The translations under genes and the position numbers were made by a program. A stretch of DNA of 64,000 bases from Acetobacter sp. 46_36 (lineage in GTDB: Bacteria; Pseudomonadota; Alphaproteobacteria; RF32; CAG-239): positions 1-64,000 of the forward strand of contig MNTT01000014.1 of the NCBI GenBank assembly GCA_001917135.1, read 5' to 3'. A model generated the notes under the pieces. The model was not told where the DNA came from and searched no databases. It saw only the letters and a list, made by a program, of their open reading frames with translations. This document shows, in pieces, positions 6,051 through 15,021 of the stretch. Numbering within the stretch: the stretch's first letter is position 1; the number at the start of each line of letters is the position of its first letter.

Positions 6051-7454
6051 TTATCTTCCTGCCAACAATGACACCGAAGATATCGTATCTCCCATTCCAA
6101 CCAGTGTCTTAGGTTTCTCAATCAAAATAGTGGGAATAGCACTCAGCCAAAAATCATCAATTTCACAGACTCCTGCTTCTAACAACTCTTTTTTGTGAAG
6201 CATTTCCGACAAAGCGGTCAATTCGTTTAGCCCCTGATTTGACACCGGCATGCCCAAAGTTTTGGTAACATCGTCATACTTTGCAATTTCACCATTGTAT
6301 GCCTTACTGGATGAAACTACGGCTGCTGTCATCATTCCTTTTAAATTTTGTTCAGGGGTATATATAAAATCTTTATCCTGAATTGTCATATAAAGGCCAA
6401 ACATATGCAACTGAATGCGTTTAACGTTTAGATGTTTTTTCAAATATAAAACAGCTTCAAAAAGATTACAGCTGTTTGTTTCAGCCTCAATTCGCTCAGC
6501 TAATGCACCTTGCCCCAGAATATTAAGCAAATCAATAGTCTCGCGTTCATTAAGCCCAACGGAATGTACGAGGGGAACAATATTGTCTATAATTGCCTTT
6601 CTGACGACTTTATCCTGCGTTGATGCGATTTCCAAATGAATAAGTAACTCAGGATTATTATCTTTCCATCTTTGCAATACCGGTACAGCGTTCTTAATAA
6701 GTTGAACTCCGCTGTTACTTTCTAGCAAAGAATGAAAACCGGATAATAAAAGATATTGTACCGGATGAGTATTCAAATAATTAATAAATCCATTGTTGAT
6801 TACCAAACTCATATTTAAAGGGTCATAGGTAGCAATAAACCGATTGGATTTCGGGCAGGTAAACGTTTTGCCGTCGATTTGAAAGCTGTCGCCTTTATCA
6901 AATTCAATAATCCAGTGAATCAACGGAATATCTTGTTCTCTGGAGATATCATAAGCTTTTCTGGACTCGCCGTTTTCATCAATCCCCATCAGATTATTTA
7001 AATTTAGAAACTGTTCTGCCTGGATTTTCGGGTGCGAGTTGGTGTGTGCAATAACCTGGTTGACACCTAACAGTGCCAGTGCATTTGCAATAATGCCGCC
7101 TTGACCGCCCATTTGCAAACGTTCATAACCTAAATTAGTTTCCATCCATTTATAAATGTTAACGTCTTCGGTAACCCATTCTTCGGCAATCCCTCTGCTG
7201 AAACATTTGACAATGCCTATAATAACATCGGTAGGCTTTCGAAAATTCGAAAGCTCTATATTAGTAAGCTCATCGACAGTGATATGATTATCAGTGATAA
7301 GTTTTTTCAGCGATTCGCCGGTAATTTTAAGTATGGCGTCAATGTTGGTATTAAAAGCGGTGGCAACGGCAGGAATTTGCTTTAATTTTTCTAATTGTTG
7401 CGGAACAGTATCATATTTCTGCGCCCAAATCTGTTTCAATTCATCGTAGTTCAT
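6051..7454 (-). CDS. ADP-dependent glucokinase/phosphofructokinase family sugar kinase
   Basis: This 467-aa protein belongs to the ADP-dependent kinase family (ribokinase-like fold) that phosphorylates glucose or fructose-6-phosphate with ADP as donor. Visible family marks (numbered from the ATG) are NTNIDAI (35-41) in the sugar-binding region, the glycine patch GGQGGIIAN (116-124), the metal-linked HxE motif in IHLEIAS, the NxxE motif in GLNERE, and the catalytic GMGDT loop near residue 456. I chose ATG 7454, because AAGGAG is correctly spaced to it; the TTG two codons earlier is too close. The family is common in archaea and in animals and rare in Proteobacteria, so gene transfer is plausible. 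Substrate (glucose or F6P) cannot be told from sequence alone. It appears monocistronic. Confidence 0.85.
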   Translation of the reverse strand: MNYDELKQIWAQKYDTVPQQLEKLKQIPAVATAFNTNIDAILKITGESLKKLITDNHITVDELTNIELSNFRKPTDVIIGIVKCFSRGIAEEWVTEDVNIYKWMETNLGYERLQMGGQGGIIANALALLGVNQVIAHTNSHPKIQAEQFLNLNNLMGIDENGESRKAYDISREQDIPLIHWIIEFDKGDSFQIDGKTFTCPKSNRFIATYDPLNMSLVINNGFINYLNTHPVQYLLLSGFHSLLESNSGVQLIKNAVPVLQRWKDNNPELLIHLEIASTQDKVVRKAIIDNIVPLVHSVGLNERETIDLLNILGQGALAERIEAETNSCNLFEAVLYLKKHLNVKRIQLHMFGLYMTIQDKDFIYTPEQNLKGMMTAAVVSSSKAYNGEIAKYDDVTKTLGMPVSNQGLNELTALSEMLHKKELLEAGVCEIDDFWLSAIPTILIEKPKTLVGMGDTISSVSLLAGR

Positions 7455-7505
7455 TGCCAAGCTCCTTAATTAAAAACGTTATATAGGCGTTAAATTAATC
7501 GTTTT

Positions 7506-8945
7506 TTAAATTTCCTCAACAGTCGCTGGTTCGTTATCAACATAAAGATGCCAATAGCTCCTTCCGATTTCTCCGCAGTGCGGGCAAATCGGCTCCCAAT
7601 GATCTTCTACATGTCCGCAGTTGGCACAAACCCATTGAAAATCTTTGGGGCAATGTTCCAGTGCCGCAGAAGCTTTTCCTAAGCTTGTAATTTTCTGAGC
7701 AAGCGATTTAACCAGTCCGTCAGGTTTTGAAACCTGTTTGTGCGTTTTGGCATCAAGTTCTTTAATAATTTCCGCAATTTTTTGCGTGGCGGGATTTTTT
7801 AACAAAAAGATTTTACACTCCGTTCTGGCTTTGGCGTATTTTTTTGCTTTAAGATAAAGTTCGGCCAAAATAAGGTTGTTCAGGGACGGACGTTTGCAGT
7901 TGGCAAGAGCCAGTTTTTCCATTCGCTGAATCTTTTCATTTTTGGTATCTTTGGGAAAAAGTTTAAGATAAGCTGCCGCAACTTCATAACACGGATTTTC
8001 CAGCCACATATCATATAAAACTTTTTCTGCTTTTCTGACCTGCAAATCATTCTTAACATAATATTCAGCCAAATCTAACGCAGCGGGAATCAGTCTTTTA
8101 TTCTCACACAGCGCCTGTGTCATAAATTTAAAATATTTTGTCTTGTCTTTTTCGGTAGCGGCTTGCTTAGCCAGCTCATACAGAGCCACGGCTTTTAGCC
8201 GTGCCGCCTTTTGCTCGGGCGTAATGTTTTTATCAATCCCGGCCTCAAGGACCTCCAATGCGCCCAGCCAGTCATTGCTTTTGGCACGCAGCAGAAAAGC
8301 GCTGCTGATAACCCAATATAAATCCTGTCTGACTTCAAAGGCTTGATTAACCGTCTTTAATGCTTCAGTAAATTCCTTTTTTTGCATCTGAGCTTCTAAA
8401 GCCGCTTTCATTCCTACTAATTGTATATCTTCATTCTGCATAAGCTTTTGTGAAAGCTGTTCCATCTTGTCGAAATTTTTTTCTCCTTTATAAATCTTGA
8501 GCATGAGAATATCGATAATGGCATCATCGCCGACAATTTTTCTAAGCGAAACCAAAAGTCTGCGGGCTTCATTCATAAGGCCGGCAGTTACCGCGCCCAT
8601 TGTCCGGACAATAAGGATAGCAGCCTCGTCAAATTGATTCCTGCTCAAAACAATCTTGTCTTCATTTCCTGTTTGAGTATTTTCAATCGATTCTTTATCG
8701 TTTTGAAAAGAATGGTTGGATAGCAAAACGTCATTTTTAAGCAACGTTACCGTCGCCCGAAAACTTAAAAACAGAAGTTCTGCCAGCAGAAAAAAGACAA
8801 ACAGGCCAATAGCGGCTTCAGGAATGGATAAAGCATATACAGTGCCGTTCAAGGTAAAGTTGAGCTGGCTCTTTTCATCAGTCAGCCAAAAAAACAGCGT
8901 AAGCAAAGCCAAAATAAAAGCGGATTTTAAAAGGTTGCGTATCAT
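7506..8945 (-). CDS. hemY: HemY-type membrane TPR protein with C-terminal zinc ribbon
   Basis: This 479-aa inner-membrane protein starts with two hydrophobic helices (about residues 9-21 and 43-66). Helical TPR-like repeats fill residues 110-400, and a four-cysteine zinc ribbon (CANCG ... CPHCGE) lies near residues 440-460. This is the architecture of alphaproteobacterial HemY-like proteins (HemY_N). They are linked to haem biosynthesis by operon position but are not protoporphyrinogen oxidases. The gene follows mic60, as in other Alphaproteobacteria. AAGGAAA precedes the ATG at 8945. The zinc ribbon also resembles that of LapB, so a role in envelope or LPS control is an alternative. Confidence 0.75.
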   Translation of the reverse strand: MIRNLLKSAFILALLTLFFWLTDEKSQLNFTLNGTVYALSIPEAAIGLFVFFLLAELLFLSFRATVTLLKNDVLLSNHSFQNDKESIENTQTGNEDKIVLSRNQFDEAAILIVRTMGAVTAGLMNEARRLLVSLRKIVGDDAIIDILMLKIYKGEKNFDKMEQLSQKLMQNEDIQLVGMKAALEAQMQKKEFTEALKTVNQAFEVRQDLYWVISSAFLLRAKSNDWLGALEVLEAGIDKNITPEQKAARLKAVALYELAKQAATEKDKTKYFKFMTQALCENKRLIPAALDLAEYYVKNDLQVRKAEKVLYDMWLENPCYEVAAAYLKLFPKDTKNEKIQRMEKLALANCKRPSLNNLILAELYLKAKKYAKARTECKIFLLKNPATQKIAEIIKELDAKTHKQVSKPDGLVKSLAQKITSLGKASAALEHCPKDFQWVCANCGHVEDHWEPICPHCGEIGRSYWHLYVDNEPATVEEI

Positions 8946-9051
8946 TTGTATAATTTCCTTTTATATAAATAGTCATTCTGTACGACATGGACTGTCCAAT
9001 ATAATTTGGTGGCAATTTTCACAATGCCATTCAGCTATTAATGCCTTTTGG

Positions 9052-10056
9052 CTATTTTTGAAAAAGCGGCGAATTTTCTGTATTGCTGAAATCCTGGCGT
9101 ATGGCATTTAACTCTGCTGCAATGATATAAGAAACAGCTTCATCAAAAGAAATTCTCCTCTCAGCCTGTTCTATCCAGTGGGTGAGTTCTGGATTCTGTG
9201 TTTTTTGAAACTCGGGAGTCTCTCTGATAAATTTAACCGCATTTTTAAAGTCATGGTTTTCAACTAAAGAGGCAAGCTGTTCCATTAACTGTTTTTGCGC
9301 ATCTGTTCGTTTGTCTTTTTTCAAAACGACAACCTTGTCAAAATTTATTCCGGCGACGGTATCTTTAATCAAGGCAATGCTTTTGGCTACGGCATTATCG
9401 TCTGCTTCTTTGTTTTCCTGGAGTTGTTCGTTGGAAACGGTAAAGGTGAATTCTTCGGCAATTTGCTGATAATTTTTTATCAGCTCATCGTTTGAAGCAA
9501 TAGGGAGGCTTTTAAGGGATACAATGGTTTGAACGGCAGATGCGATATTGTCCTGCCCTTGAGCCAATTGTGCTAAAATATCCGCCTCGGCAGCAAAGTT
9601 TTTGTTATAGAGCGCATTTTCTTTAATAAGGAGTACAGCGCTTAAAATAAGGGCATCAGTGCTTTTTGTTTCTTCAAGCGATTCTAACCGGTGGTTAAGA
9701 TTGCTGAACTGTTGGTTCAGAATTTCCACCTTTTTATTTCCGACCTCGTCTTTCAACGCCAAAAAATTCTCGTTATACAGCTGAAGAAGTCCTGCATTTT
9801 CTGCAATTTTCTGTGCGTTGGCAGAAATGGCAGCCGGAAGGTTTTGCAGTTCTGCAATATATTTTCCCTGTTGTAAGACCGTTTCGGAAAGGGTTGCAAA
9901 ATCCTTTTGCCGGTCATTATGCTTCGATTCCATAATCAAAACGGCACCAGTAACGGCGGCAGCTTCAAGGATTGCAATGGCCACAATGGCTGAAGTCCAC
10001 TTAAAAACTTTGGATTTTAGCTTTTTAGGCTCTGTTTTTACCGCTTGCTCAGACAT
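9052..10056 (-). CDS. Mic60/mitofilin homologue
   Basis: This 334-aa protein has a short cytoplasmic N-terminus, one transmembrane helix (about residues 20-42), a long predicted coiled coil (about 50-130) and a C-terminal mitofilin-like helical domain. Family COG4223 in Alphaproteobacteria is the bacterial ancestor of mitochondrial Mic60, which shapes inner membranes and contacts the outer membrane. An AAGGAGG site precedes the ATG at 10056. It sits upstream of hemY and divergent from tsaD. In many Alphaproteobacteria hemC and hemD lie between tsaD and mic60; here there are only 92 bases between the tsaD and mic60 starts. Confidence 0.75.
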   Translation of the reverse strand: MSEQAVKTEPKKLKSKVFKWTSAIVAIAILEAAAVTGAVLIMESKHNDRQKDFATLSETVLQQGKYIAELQNLPAAISANAQKIAENAGLLQLYNENFLALKDEVGNKKVEILNQQFSNLNHRLESLEETKSTDALILSAVLLIKENALYNKNFAAEADILAQLAQGQDNIASAVQTIVSLKSLPIASNDELIKNYQQIAEEFTFTVSNEQLQENKEADDNAVAKSIALIKDTVAGINFDKVVVLKKDKRTDAQKQLMEQLASLVENHDFKNAVKFIRETPEFQKTQNPELTHWIEQAERRISFDEAVSYIIAAELNAIRQDFSNTENSPLFQK

Positions 10057-10083
10057 TTTATAGCCTCCTTATATAATAGTTGT

Positions 10084-10111
10084 TTGCATTCTGCAAAATA
10101 TAGTCTATAAA
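10084..10111 (+). promoter_or_regulatory. candidate promoter for tsaD
   Basis: TTGCAT (10084-10089) and TATAAA (10106-10111) with 16-base spacing lie 37 bases before the chosen tsaD start in the divergent tsaD/mic60 gap. Confidence 0.35.
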
Positions 10112-10148
10112 ATAAAAAAATAAACTTCAATATTTATTGGATAAGAAC

Positions 10149-11225
10149 ATGATAGTTTTAGGGATAGAAAGCAGTTGTGATGAAACGGCGGCGGCGCTGG
10201 TAAACGATAAAAAGGAAATTCTTGGCGAAGCGCTGTTGTCGCAGGAAGAACATAAGGCGTTTGGCGGTGTTGTTCCCGAAATAGCCGCCCGTTCGCATTT
10301 GGATCATATTGACGGTATTTTGGAACAGTGCTTTGCCAAAACCGGGCTGACGTTGAAAGATATAGACGCTGTTGCTGCGGCGTCAGGGCCGGGGCTCATC
10401 GGCGGCGTGGTTGTCGGCGTTATGACGGCCAAAGCTCTGTCTGTCGCGCTGGATAAGCCTTTTGTCGCCGTTAATCATTTGGAAGGGCATGCTCTCGCTG
10501 CCCGCATCAGTAACGATGTAACATTCCCTTATTTGCTGTTGCTGGTGTCCGGCGGGCATTGCCAGATTTTGGTAGTAAAAGACGTTGGGCAGTATGAGCG
10601 GTTGGGAACAACGATTGATGATGCTGTAGGCGAAGCGTTTGATAAAGTGGCGAAAATGCTTGGCCTGGGCTATCCGGGAGGGCCTGCGGTGGAAAAATTG
10701 GCAGCAACCGGAGATGAAACCAGGTTTACGCTGCCGCGCCCGCTTATCGGTATGCCGGATTGTAATTTGTCGTTTTCCGGATTAAAAACGGCAGTACGCA
10801 AAATTGTTGAAACATATTCGCCGGACGGAGAAATTGCTCATGCCTACATTCCTAAGCAGGATATAGCCGATATCTGCGCTTGTTTCCAATACACCGCAAC
10901 GGAATGCCTGTGTCGGAAACTTGGAAAAGCAGTCGCATATTTCAAGCAGAAATATCCGTCAGGCAGAAATATTGTCGTTTCCGGCGGAGTCGCTTCTAAT
11001 ACGTATCTTCGGGCAAAATTACAGAAACTGGCTGATGACAATGGGTTGATATTTGCCGCGCCGCCGATTCGCTTTTGTACGGATAACGGTGTTATGATTG
11101 CTTGGGCAGGATTGGAGCGCTTTCGTAAAGGCTTTGTCAGCCCGCTGGATTTCAAGCCTCGTCCGCGCTGGCCGCTTGATGCGGATGCGCCGAAAGCAGC
11201 CGGAGCCGGCGGTGTAAAAGCCTGA
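10149..11225 (+). CDS. tsaD: tRNA N6-adenosine threonylcarbamoyltransferase TsaD
   Basis: TsaD transfers the threonylcarbamoyl group to A37 of ANN-decoding tRNAs. The N-terminal ASKHA-fold motif GIESSCDETAAAL is present. So are the metal-ligand region HLEGHA, LLLLVSGGHC, DDAVGEAFDKVAKMLGLGYP, SFSGLKTAVR and the C-terminal VSGGVASN and FCTDNGVMIAWAG. The length of 358 aa is normal. I prefer ATG 10149, with GGATAAG upstream, over the TTG at 10137, because the family starts at this point. The C-terminal tail ending DAPKAAGAGGVKA is a short extension. Confidence 0.95.
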   Translation: MIVLGIESSCDETAAALVNDKKEILGEALLSQEEHKAFGGVVPEIAARSHLDHIDGILEQCFAKTGLTLKDIDAVAAASGPGLIGGVVVGVMTAKALSVALDKPFVAVNHLEGHALAARISNDVTFPYLLLLVSGGHCQILVVKDVGQYERLGTTIDDAVGEAFDKVAKMLGLGYPGGPAVEKLAATGDETRFTLPRPLIGMPDCNLSFSGLKTAVRKIVETYSPDGEIAHAYIPKQDIADICACFQYTATECLCRKLGKAVAYFKQKYPSGRNIVVSGGVASNTYLRAKLQKLADDNGLIFAAPPIRFCTDNGVMIAWAGLERFRKGFVSPLDFKPRPRWPLDADAPKAAGAGGVKA

Positions 11226-11252
11226 CAGGCAAAAACATCAAGGATGGTTTTT

Positions 11253-11888
11253 ATGCGAAAAAAGTCTGAAATTTTAGAAATAATGGAGATATTCAATCGG
11301 GATGACCCTAATCCCCGATGTGAATTAAATTACAGCAATGCTTATACGCTTCTGGTTGCTGTGGTTCTGTCGGCGCAAACGACGGACAAAGGCGTTAATC
11401 GGGCTACGGCAGAACTGTTTAAGGTAGCGGATACGCCACAGAAAATGGTCGAATTGGGCGAACAGAAACTGATTTCATATATTCGCACCATTGGACTGTT
11501 TAACAATAAAGCCAAAAACATTATATCAATGAGTAAGGACTTGCTTGAGCGTTTTGGCGGTGAGGTGCCTGAGCGCCGCGAAGACTTGGAAACTTTGGCC
11601 GGAGTAGGAAGAAAAACGGCAAACGTCGTTTTAAATGTCTGGTATCATAAACCGGCTTTAGCCGTAGATACCCACGTGATGCGTATTTCTCACCGGCTTG
11701 ATTTCAGCCAAGGGAAAACGCCGCTTGCGGTAGAACAGGATTTGCTAAAAGTTTTGCCTGATAAATATGTTATCAATGCCAATCACTGGCTGGTTTTGTT
11801 TGGACGTTATATCTGCAAGGCGCAGCGCCCCGAATGCGAAAAATGCCCCATATCATCATATTGTCGCAGTAAGGATAAAAGGATATAA
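11253..11888 (+). CDS. nth: endonuclease III
   Basis: This is the base-excision-repair DNA glycosylase/AP lyase for oxidised pyrimidines. It has the helix-hairpin-helix LAGVGRKTANVVL with the catalytic lysine, the VDTHV aspartate, and the C-terminal 4Fe-4S loop Cys-x6-Cys-x2-Cys-x5-Cys (CKAQRPECEKCPISSYC). Length (211 aa) is typical. The upstream ATG at 11244 touches the AAGG, so the second ATG at 11253 is better spaced and matches the family start. It follows tsaD by 27 bases, probably in one transcript. Confidence 0.95.
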   Translation: MRKKSEILEIMEIFNRDDPNPRCELNYSNAYTLLVAVVLSAQTTDKGVNRATAELFKVADTPQKMVELGEQKLISYIRTIGLFNNKAKNIISMSKDLLERFGGEVPERREDLETLAGVGRKTANVVLNVWYHKPALAVDTHVMRISHRLDFSQGKTPLAVEQDLLKVLPDKYVINANHWLVLFGRYICKAQRPECEKCPISSYCRSKDKRI

Positions 11889-12051
11889 AGTTAGAAACTT
11901 TTTAACCTTAAGCAATTACAATTAAGTCGACAGTAATAAAACCGGATAACGTATGAAAACGGAAATTTGTCAGGCAAGGCTGCTATTGTGCGGGAGACAG
12001 GCGGATAAATCGTTACCGGCTGTTCCTGCAATCAGATAAGGAACGGTCAGG

Positions 12052-13551
12052 ATGAACACAGAATGCGAAAAAAACATTTTTCCCCGGTTGTTTGCCCAAG
12101 CGGCAATATGGCTGTTGATTGCTTTCGGGATTGGTTTTGCAGTCTGGACCGTTTTTTTTACTGAAACCGGAAACGGGGATAACGTCGAGCATATCCATGC
12201 GACATGGCTCGTCGCTTACGGAGAAGTTCCTTATAGAGATTTTTTTCAGCATCATAATCCTCTTTTGTGGTACTTGTTTGCGCCTGTAATCAGGCTGTTT
12301 GGCGGCAATGCCTTACAGATTTTGGACGCGGCACATGCCATGGCTCTCAGTGCCGGATTCGCCTTTCTTTTCATCGTATATAAAATTTGTACTCGTTTTT
12401 TTGCTTCCCGATATGCCGCTTTGCTAAGTTTATTGGTTTTATGTCCGCCATACTATTATATATATTGTTTTAATTATAATCCGGATACCTTTATGGCACT
12501 GTCACTTGCGGTGGGATTGTATTTTCTCTTTGCTTATTGGGAAAACAAACGTCTGCCGGCACTGGTTCTGTCTTTTGTTTCATTTTTTGTGGCTTTTCTT
12601 TTTACTCAGAAAATCCTGACTGTTTTGGCACCGCTCGGTCTTATTTTTCTGTTGGCAAACCGTAGGGAAAAAGATTGTATCTCCGATATGTGGTATGCTT
12701 TGCTTATTCCCGTAGTCGGATTGTTGTTTTTTATTGCGTTGTTATATTATGGAAATGTTTTAGATATTTACTGGCAGTCGAATTTTGTTTTTAATGTTAA
12801 AATGCAGGCCTATTATGGCGATAGGAAGATAGATGTAATTGACTATCCGGTATTTTTTCTGTCAGGCGGATTGGCGTTGTTAAGTATTGCAACCCAATGG
12901 CAAAAACAGGGAATAATATACAGGACAATTGCGCTTTTGTTTGTTTTAGAGCTGTTTCAGCGCTGTTTTTATTTTGCCATAGCTCCTTATTATATGCTTC
13001 CGTTTATGGCTTTTGCCGCTTGTCTGAACAGTGTCCTGATTGAACGGGCGATGCATAAACATTTTTGGACGGTCTGGGTGCTTTTGATTGTGGCCGCAGC
13101 TTATGCAGCCATTTCCGAGCCGCGCTATTTGTCTGCGCGGACGACAGACCGGAGTTTTGCCAGATATGTTTCAGCTAACGTAACACCATGCGATTATGTT
13201 ATCAGCAGCTTTTTAAGTAATCAGTCAATCATCAGCAAAGATCCGCATTATTACTGGTCTTTACTGGGACACGTGGATATTGCGGGAGAAGAAACGGGCA
13301 TTGCCCTGAAACCGGATTTGAATAAGCTTGTAATGCAATATAAGCCAAAGTTAGTCAGCAGCGGCATCTATTGGAATAATTATTATCTAAATCGCGGCAG
13401 AAATGTCCCTGTACAGCAGATATCTCCGGAAATTATAGGTCGTTATTATCTGCCGACGCCGTTTCAGGGCTTATATTTGCTAAAATACGAATATCAGGGT
13501 AAAAACTGTATATACGATAAAAACAGGGGAGAGTGGCGTTTTGCAGAATAA
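12052..13551 (+). CDS. GT-C-like polytopic membrane protein, first of a tandem pair
   Basis: This 499-aa protein has about ten hydrophobic segments and an extracytoplasmic first loop, GDNVEHIHATWLVAYGEVPY followed by RDFFQHHNPLLWY. Acidic residues soon after the first helix and a YRD-x-x-x-HHNPL loop are typical of GT-C glycosyltransferases (PMT/ArnT/GT39-like), which use polyprenyl-linked sugars at the periplasmic face. Residues after about 390 form a soluble C-terminal domain. It overlaps a paralogue by 11 bases. The acceptor is unknown; cell-envelope glycan or lipid modification is likely. Assignment to GT-C is from topology and the loop pattern. Confidence 0.6.
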   Translation: MNTECEKNIFPRLFAQAAIWLLIAFGIGFAVWTVFFTETGNGDNVEHIHATWLVAYGEVPYRDFFQHHNPLLWYLFAPVIRLFGGNALQILDAAHAMALSAGFAFLFIVYKICTRFFASRYAALLSLLVLCPPYYYIYCFNYNPDTFMALSLAVGLYFLFAYWENKRLPALVLSFVSFFVAFLFTQKILTVLAPLGLIFLLANRREKDCISDMWYALLIPVVGLLFFIALLYYGNVLDIYWQSNFVFNVKMQAYYGDRKIDVIDYPVFFLSGGLALLSIATQWQKQGIIYRTIALLFVLELFQRCFYFAIAPYYMLPFMAFAACLNSVLIERAMHKHFWTVWVLLIVAAAYAAISEPRYLSARTTDRSFARYVSANVTPCDYVISSFLSNQSIISKDPHYYWSLLGHVDIAGEETGIALKPDLNKLVMQYKPKLVSSGIYWNNYYLNRGRNVPVQQISPEIIGRYYLPTPFQGLYLLKYEYQGKNCIYDKNRGEWRFAE

Positions 13552-15019
13552 GATATTAACAAAATTCTTATGGCTATATATTATCTGCGCAACTGTTGCT
13601 GCCTGTTTTGTTTATGGTATAATAGCCAAAGCTAACGGCGATAATGTAGAACATTTGCACAGTTCTTGGCTGATATGGCAGGGATATGTGCCCTACAGGG
13701 ATTTTTTTCAGCATCACAATCCGTTAACGTGGTATTTGGCAGCGCCGTTCGTCGCTCTGCTGATAAATCAGTTTATGATTTTTTCCATATTTAATATTTT
13801 CAGCATATTGGCTGTTTGCCTGATGGTGTATTTTCAGTGTCGGATTATGCTCGTAAATGGAGGAAAGAAAATTTCGGCGCTGTTTTTGGCCGCTTGTGTG
13901 GTATCGTCATATTCCGTGTTATGGGCGCTGAATTTCCGGCCGGATACGTTTATGTATCTTTGCCTTTTCGCCGGGATACTGTGTTTATGCCGCTATGTGC
14001 GGGAAAAAGCGCTGTGGCTTTTGGTCATGTCGTTTCTGTGTTTTTTCCTGGCTTTCATGTTTACGCAGAAAGTGCTTTTAAATTTAATCGTCCCTGGCTT
14101 ATTTGTGCTGTACTGGCTTTTTAAAGGAAGCATTGGCGGAAAAGATTTTTTGCAGGCATGCATTTTGCCTGTGTTGCTTTTTGCCGTATTTGCCGCATAT
14201 TTGTATTATAATGATGCTCTTTCGGTGTATTGGTATGCAAATTTCCCGTTTAATGCCCGTATTCCGGATATCTTTGAACATAACCGGATAACTTTTCCGC
14301 CGCGGGAGTATTTTGAATTTTACATATTTGTTCCGTTGGGAAGCATTGCTGCTGCATATTTTGTTTGGAGAGGAAATGCAGTTGAAAGAATGATAAGCTT
14401 TATGTTTGTCGAAGAGGCATTGCTGCGAATGTTCTATTTTTCGGCATTTTTGCACTACAGCATCTTTTGGCTGATATTGGCAATGATGCTGACGGTGATG
14501 TTTCTGGATAAAATTCCCGTCGGACGCAAGGTGTGGGCTGCGGCCGGCATCATATACCTGTTGTTTTCTGCATATTACAATTATGAAATGACATACAAAA
14601 AGGAACTGCCGAACCACAAATATCAGAACGGACATGAATATGCATTCTATAATCTGACGCCGTGTGACTATGCTTTGAACGGTTATTATTCCGTATATAA
14701 CCTGAAAGCCAAAGATGCCGGATATTATTCAGTTCTTTTAGGTCAGATAGATGTTTTGGGCGAAAAAACAGGCATACGGCCGCGGGATAATCTGAATGAG
14801 TTGATTCGTACCAAAAGACCCAAGATTATTTCCGCCGGAATATACTGGGATACATATTGGGAACAGCGTGGTAAAAAGATACCGGCGCATCGTTTGGATA
14901 CGGCACTTATTGATTTATATTACGAGTATAGCGGAATAGGGGACATTTATATTTTAAAACCCGAGTACCAAAAGCATGATTGCCGCTATAACGGTAAAAC
15001 GTGGGAGTATGCTGATTAA
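13541..15019 (+). CDS. GT-C-like polytopic membrane protein, second of a tandem pair
   Basis: This 492-aa protein is a clear paralogue of the preceding gene. It shares the loop GDNVEHLHSSWLIWQGYVPY, RDFFQHHNPLTWYLAAPF, the FTQKVLLNL helix, and a C-terminal domain with SAGIYWDTYW matched by SSGIYWNNYY in the first protein. It starts at TTG 13541 with GGGGAGA upstream and overlaps the first gene, so the two are coupled. They probably arose by duplication and act in the same glycan pathway on different acceptors or positions. No catalytic residue can be proved without alignment. Confidence 0.6.
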   Translation: MQNKILTKFLWLYIICATVAACFVYGIIAKANGDNVEHLHSSWLIWQGYVPYRDFFQHHNPLTWYLAAPFVALLINQFMIFSIFNIFSILAVCLMVYFQCRIMLVNGGKKISALFLAACVVSSYSVLWALNFRPDTFMYLCLFAGILCLCRYVREKALWLLVMSFLCFFLAFMFTQKVLLNLIVPGLFVLYWLFKGSIGGKDFLQACILPVLLFAVFAAYLYYNDALSVYWYANFPFNARIPDIFEHNRITFPPREYFEFYIFVPLGSIAAAYFVWRGNAVERMISFMFVEEALLRMFYFSAFLHYSIFWLILAMMLTVMFLDKIPVGRKVWAAAGIIYLLFSAYYNYEMTYKKELPNHKYQNGHEYAFYNLTPCDYALNGYYSVYNLKAKDAGYYSVLLGQIDVLGEKTGIRPRDNLNELIRTKRPKIISAGIYWDTYWEQRGKKIPAHRLDTALIDLYYEYSGIGDIYILKPEYQKHDCRYNGKTWEYAD

Positions 15020-15021
15020 AG

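Noticed and set aside
11889..12051. Short frame from about 11953 before the first GT-C-like gene
   Set aside because: 28 codons, no clear ribosome site and no recognisable composition; treated as a leader or untranslated region.
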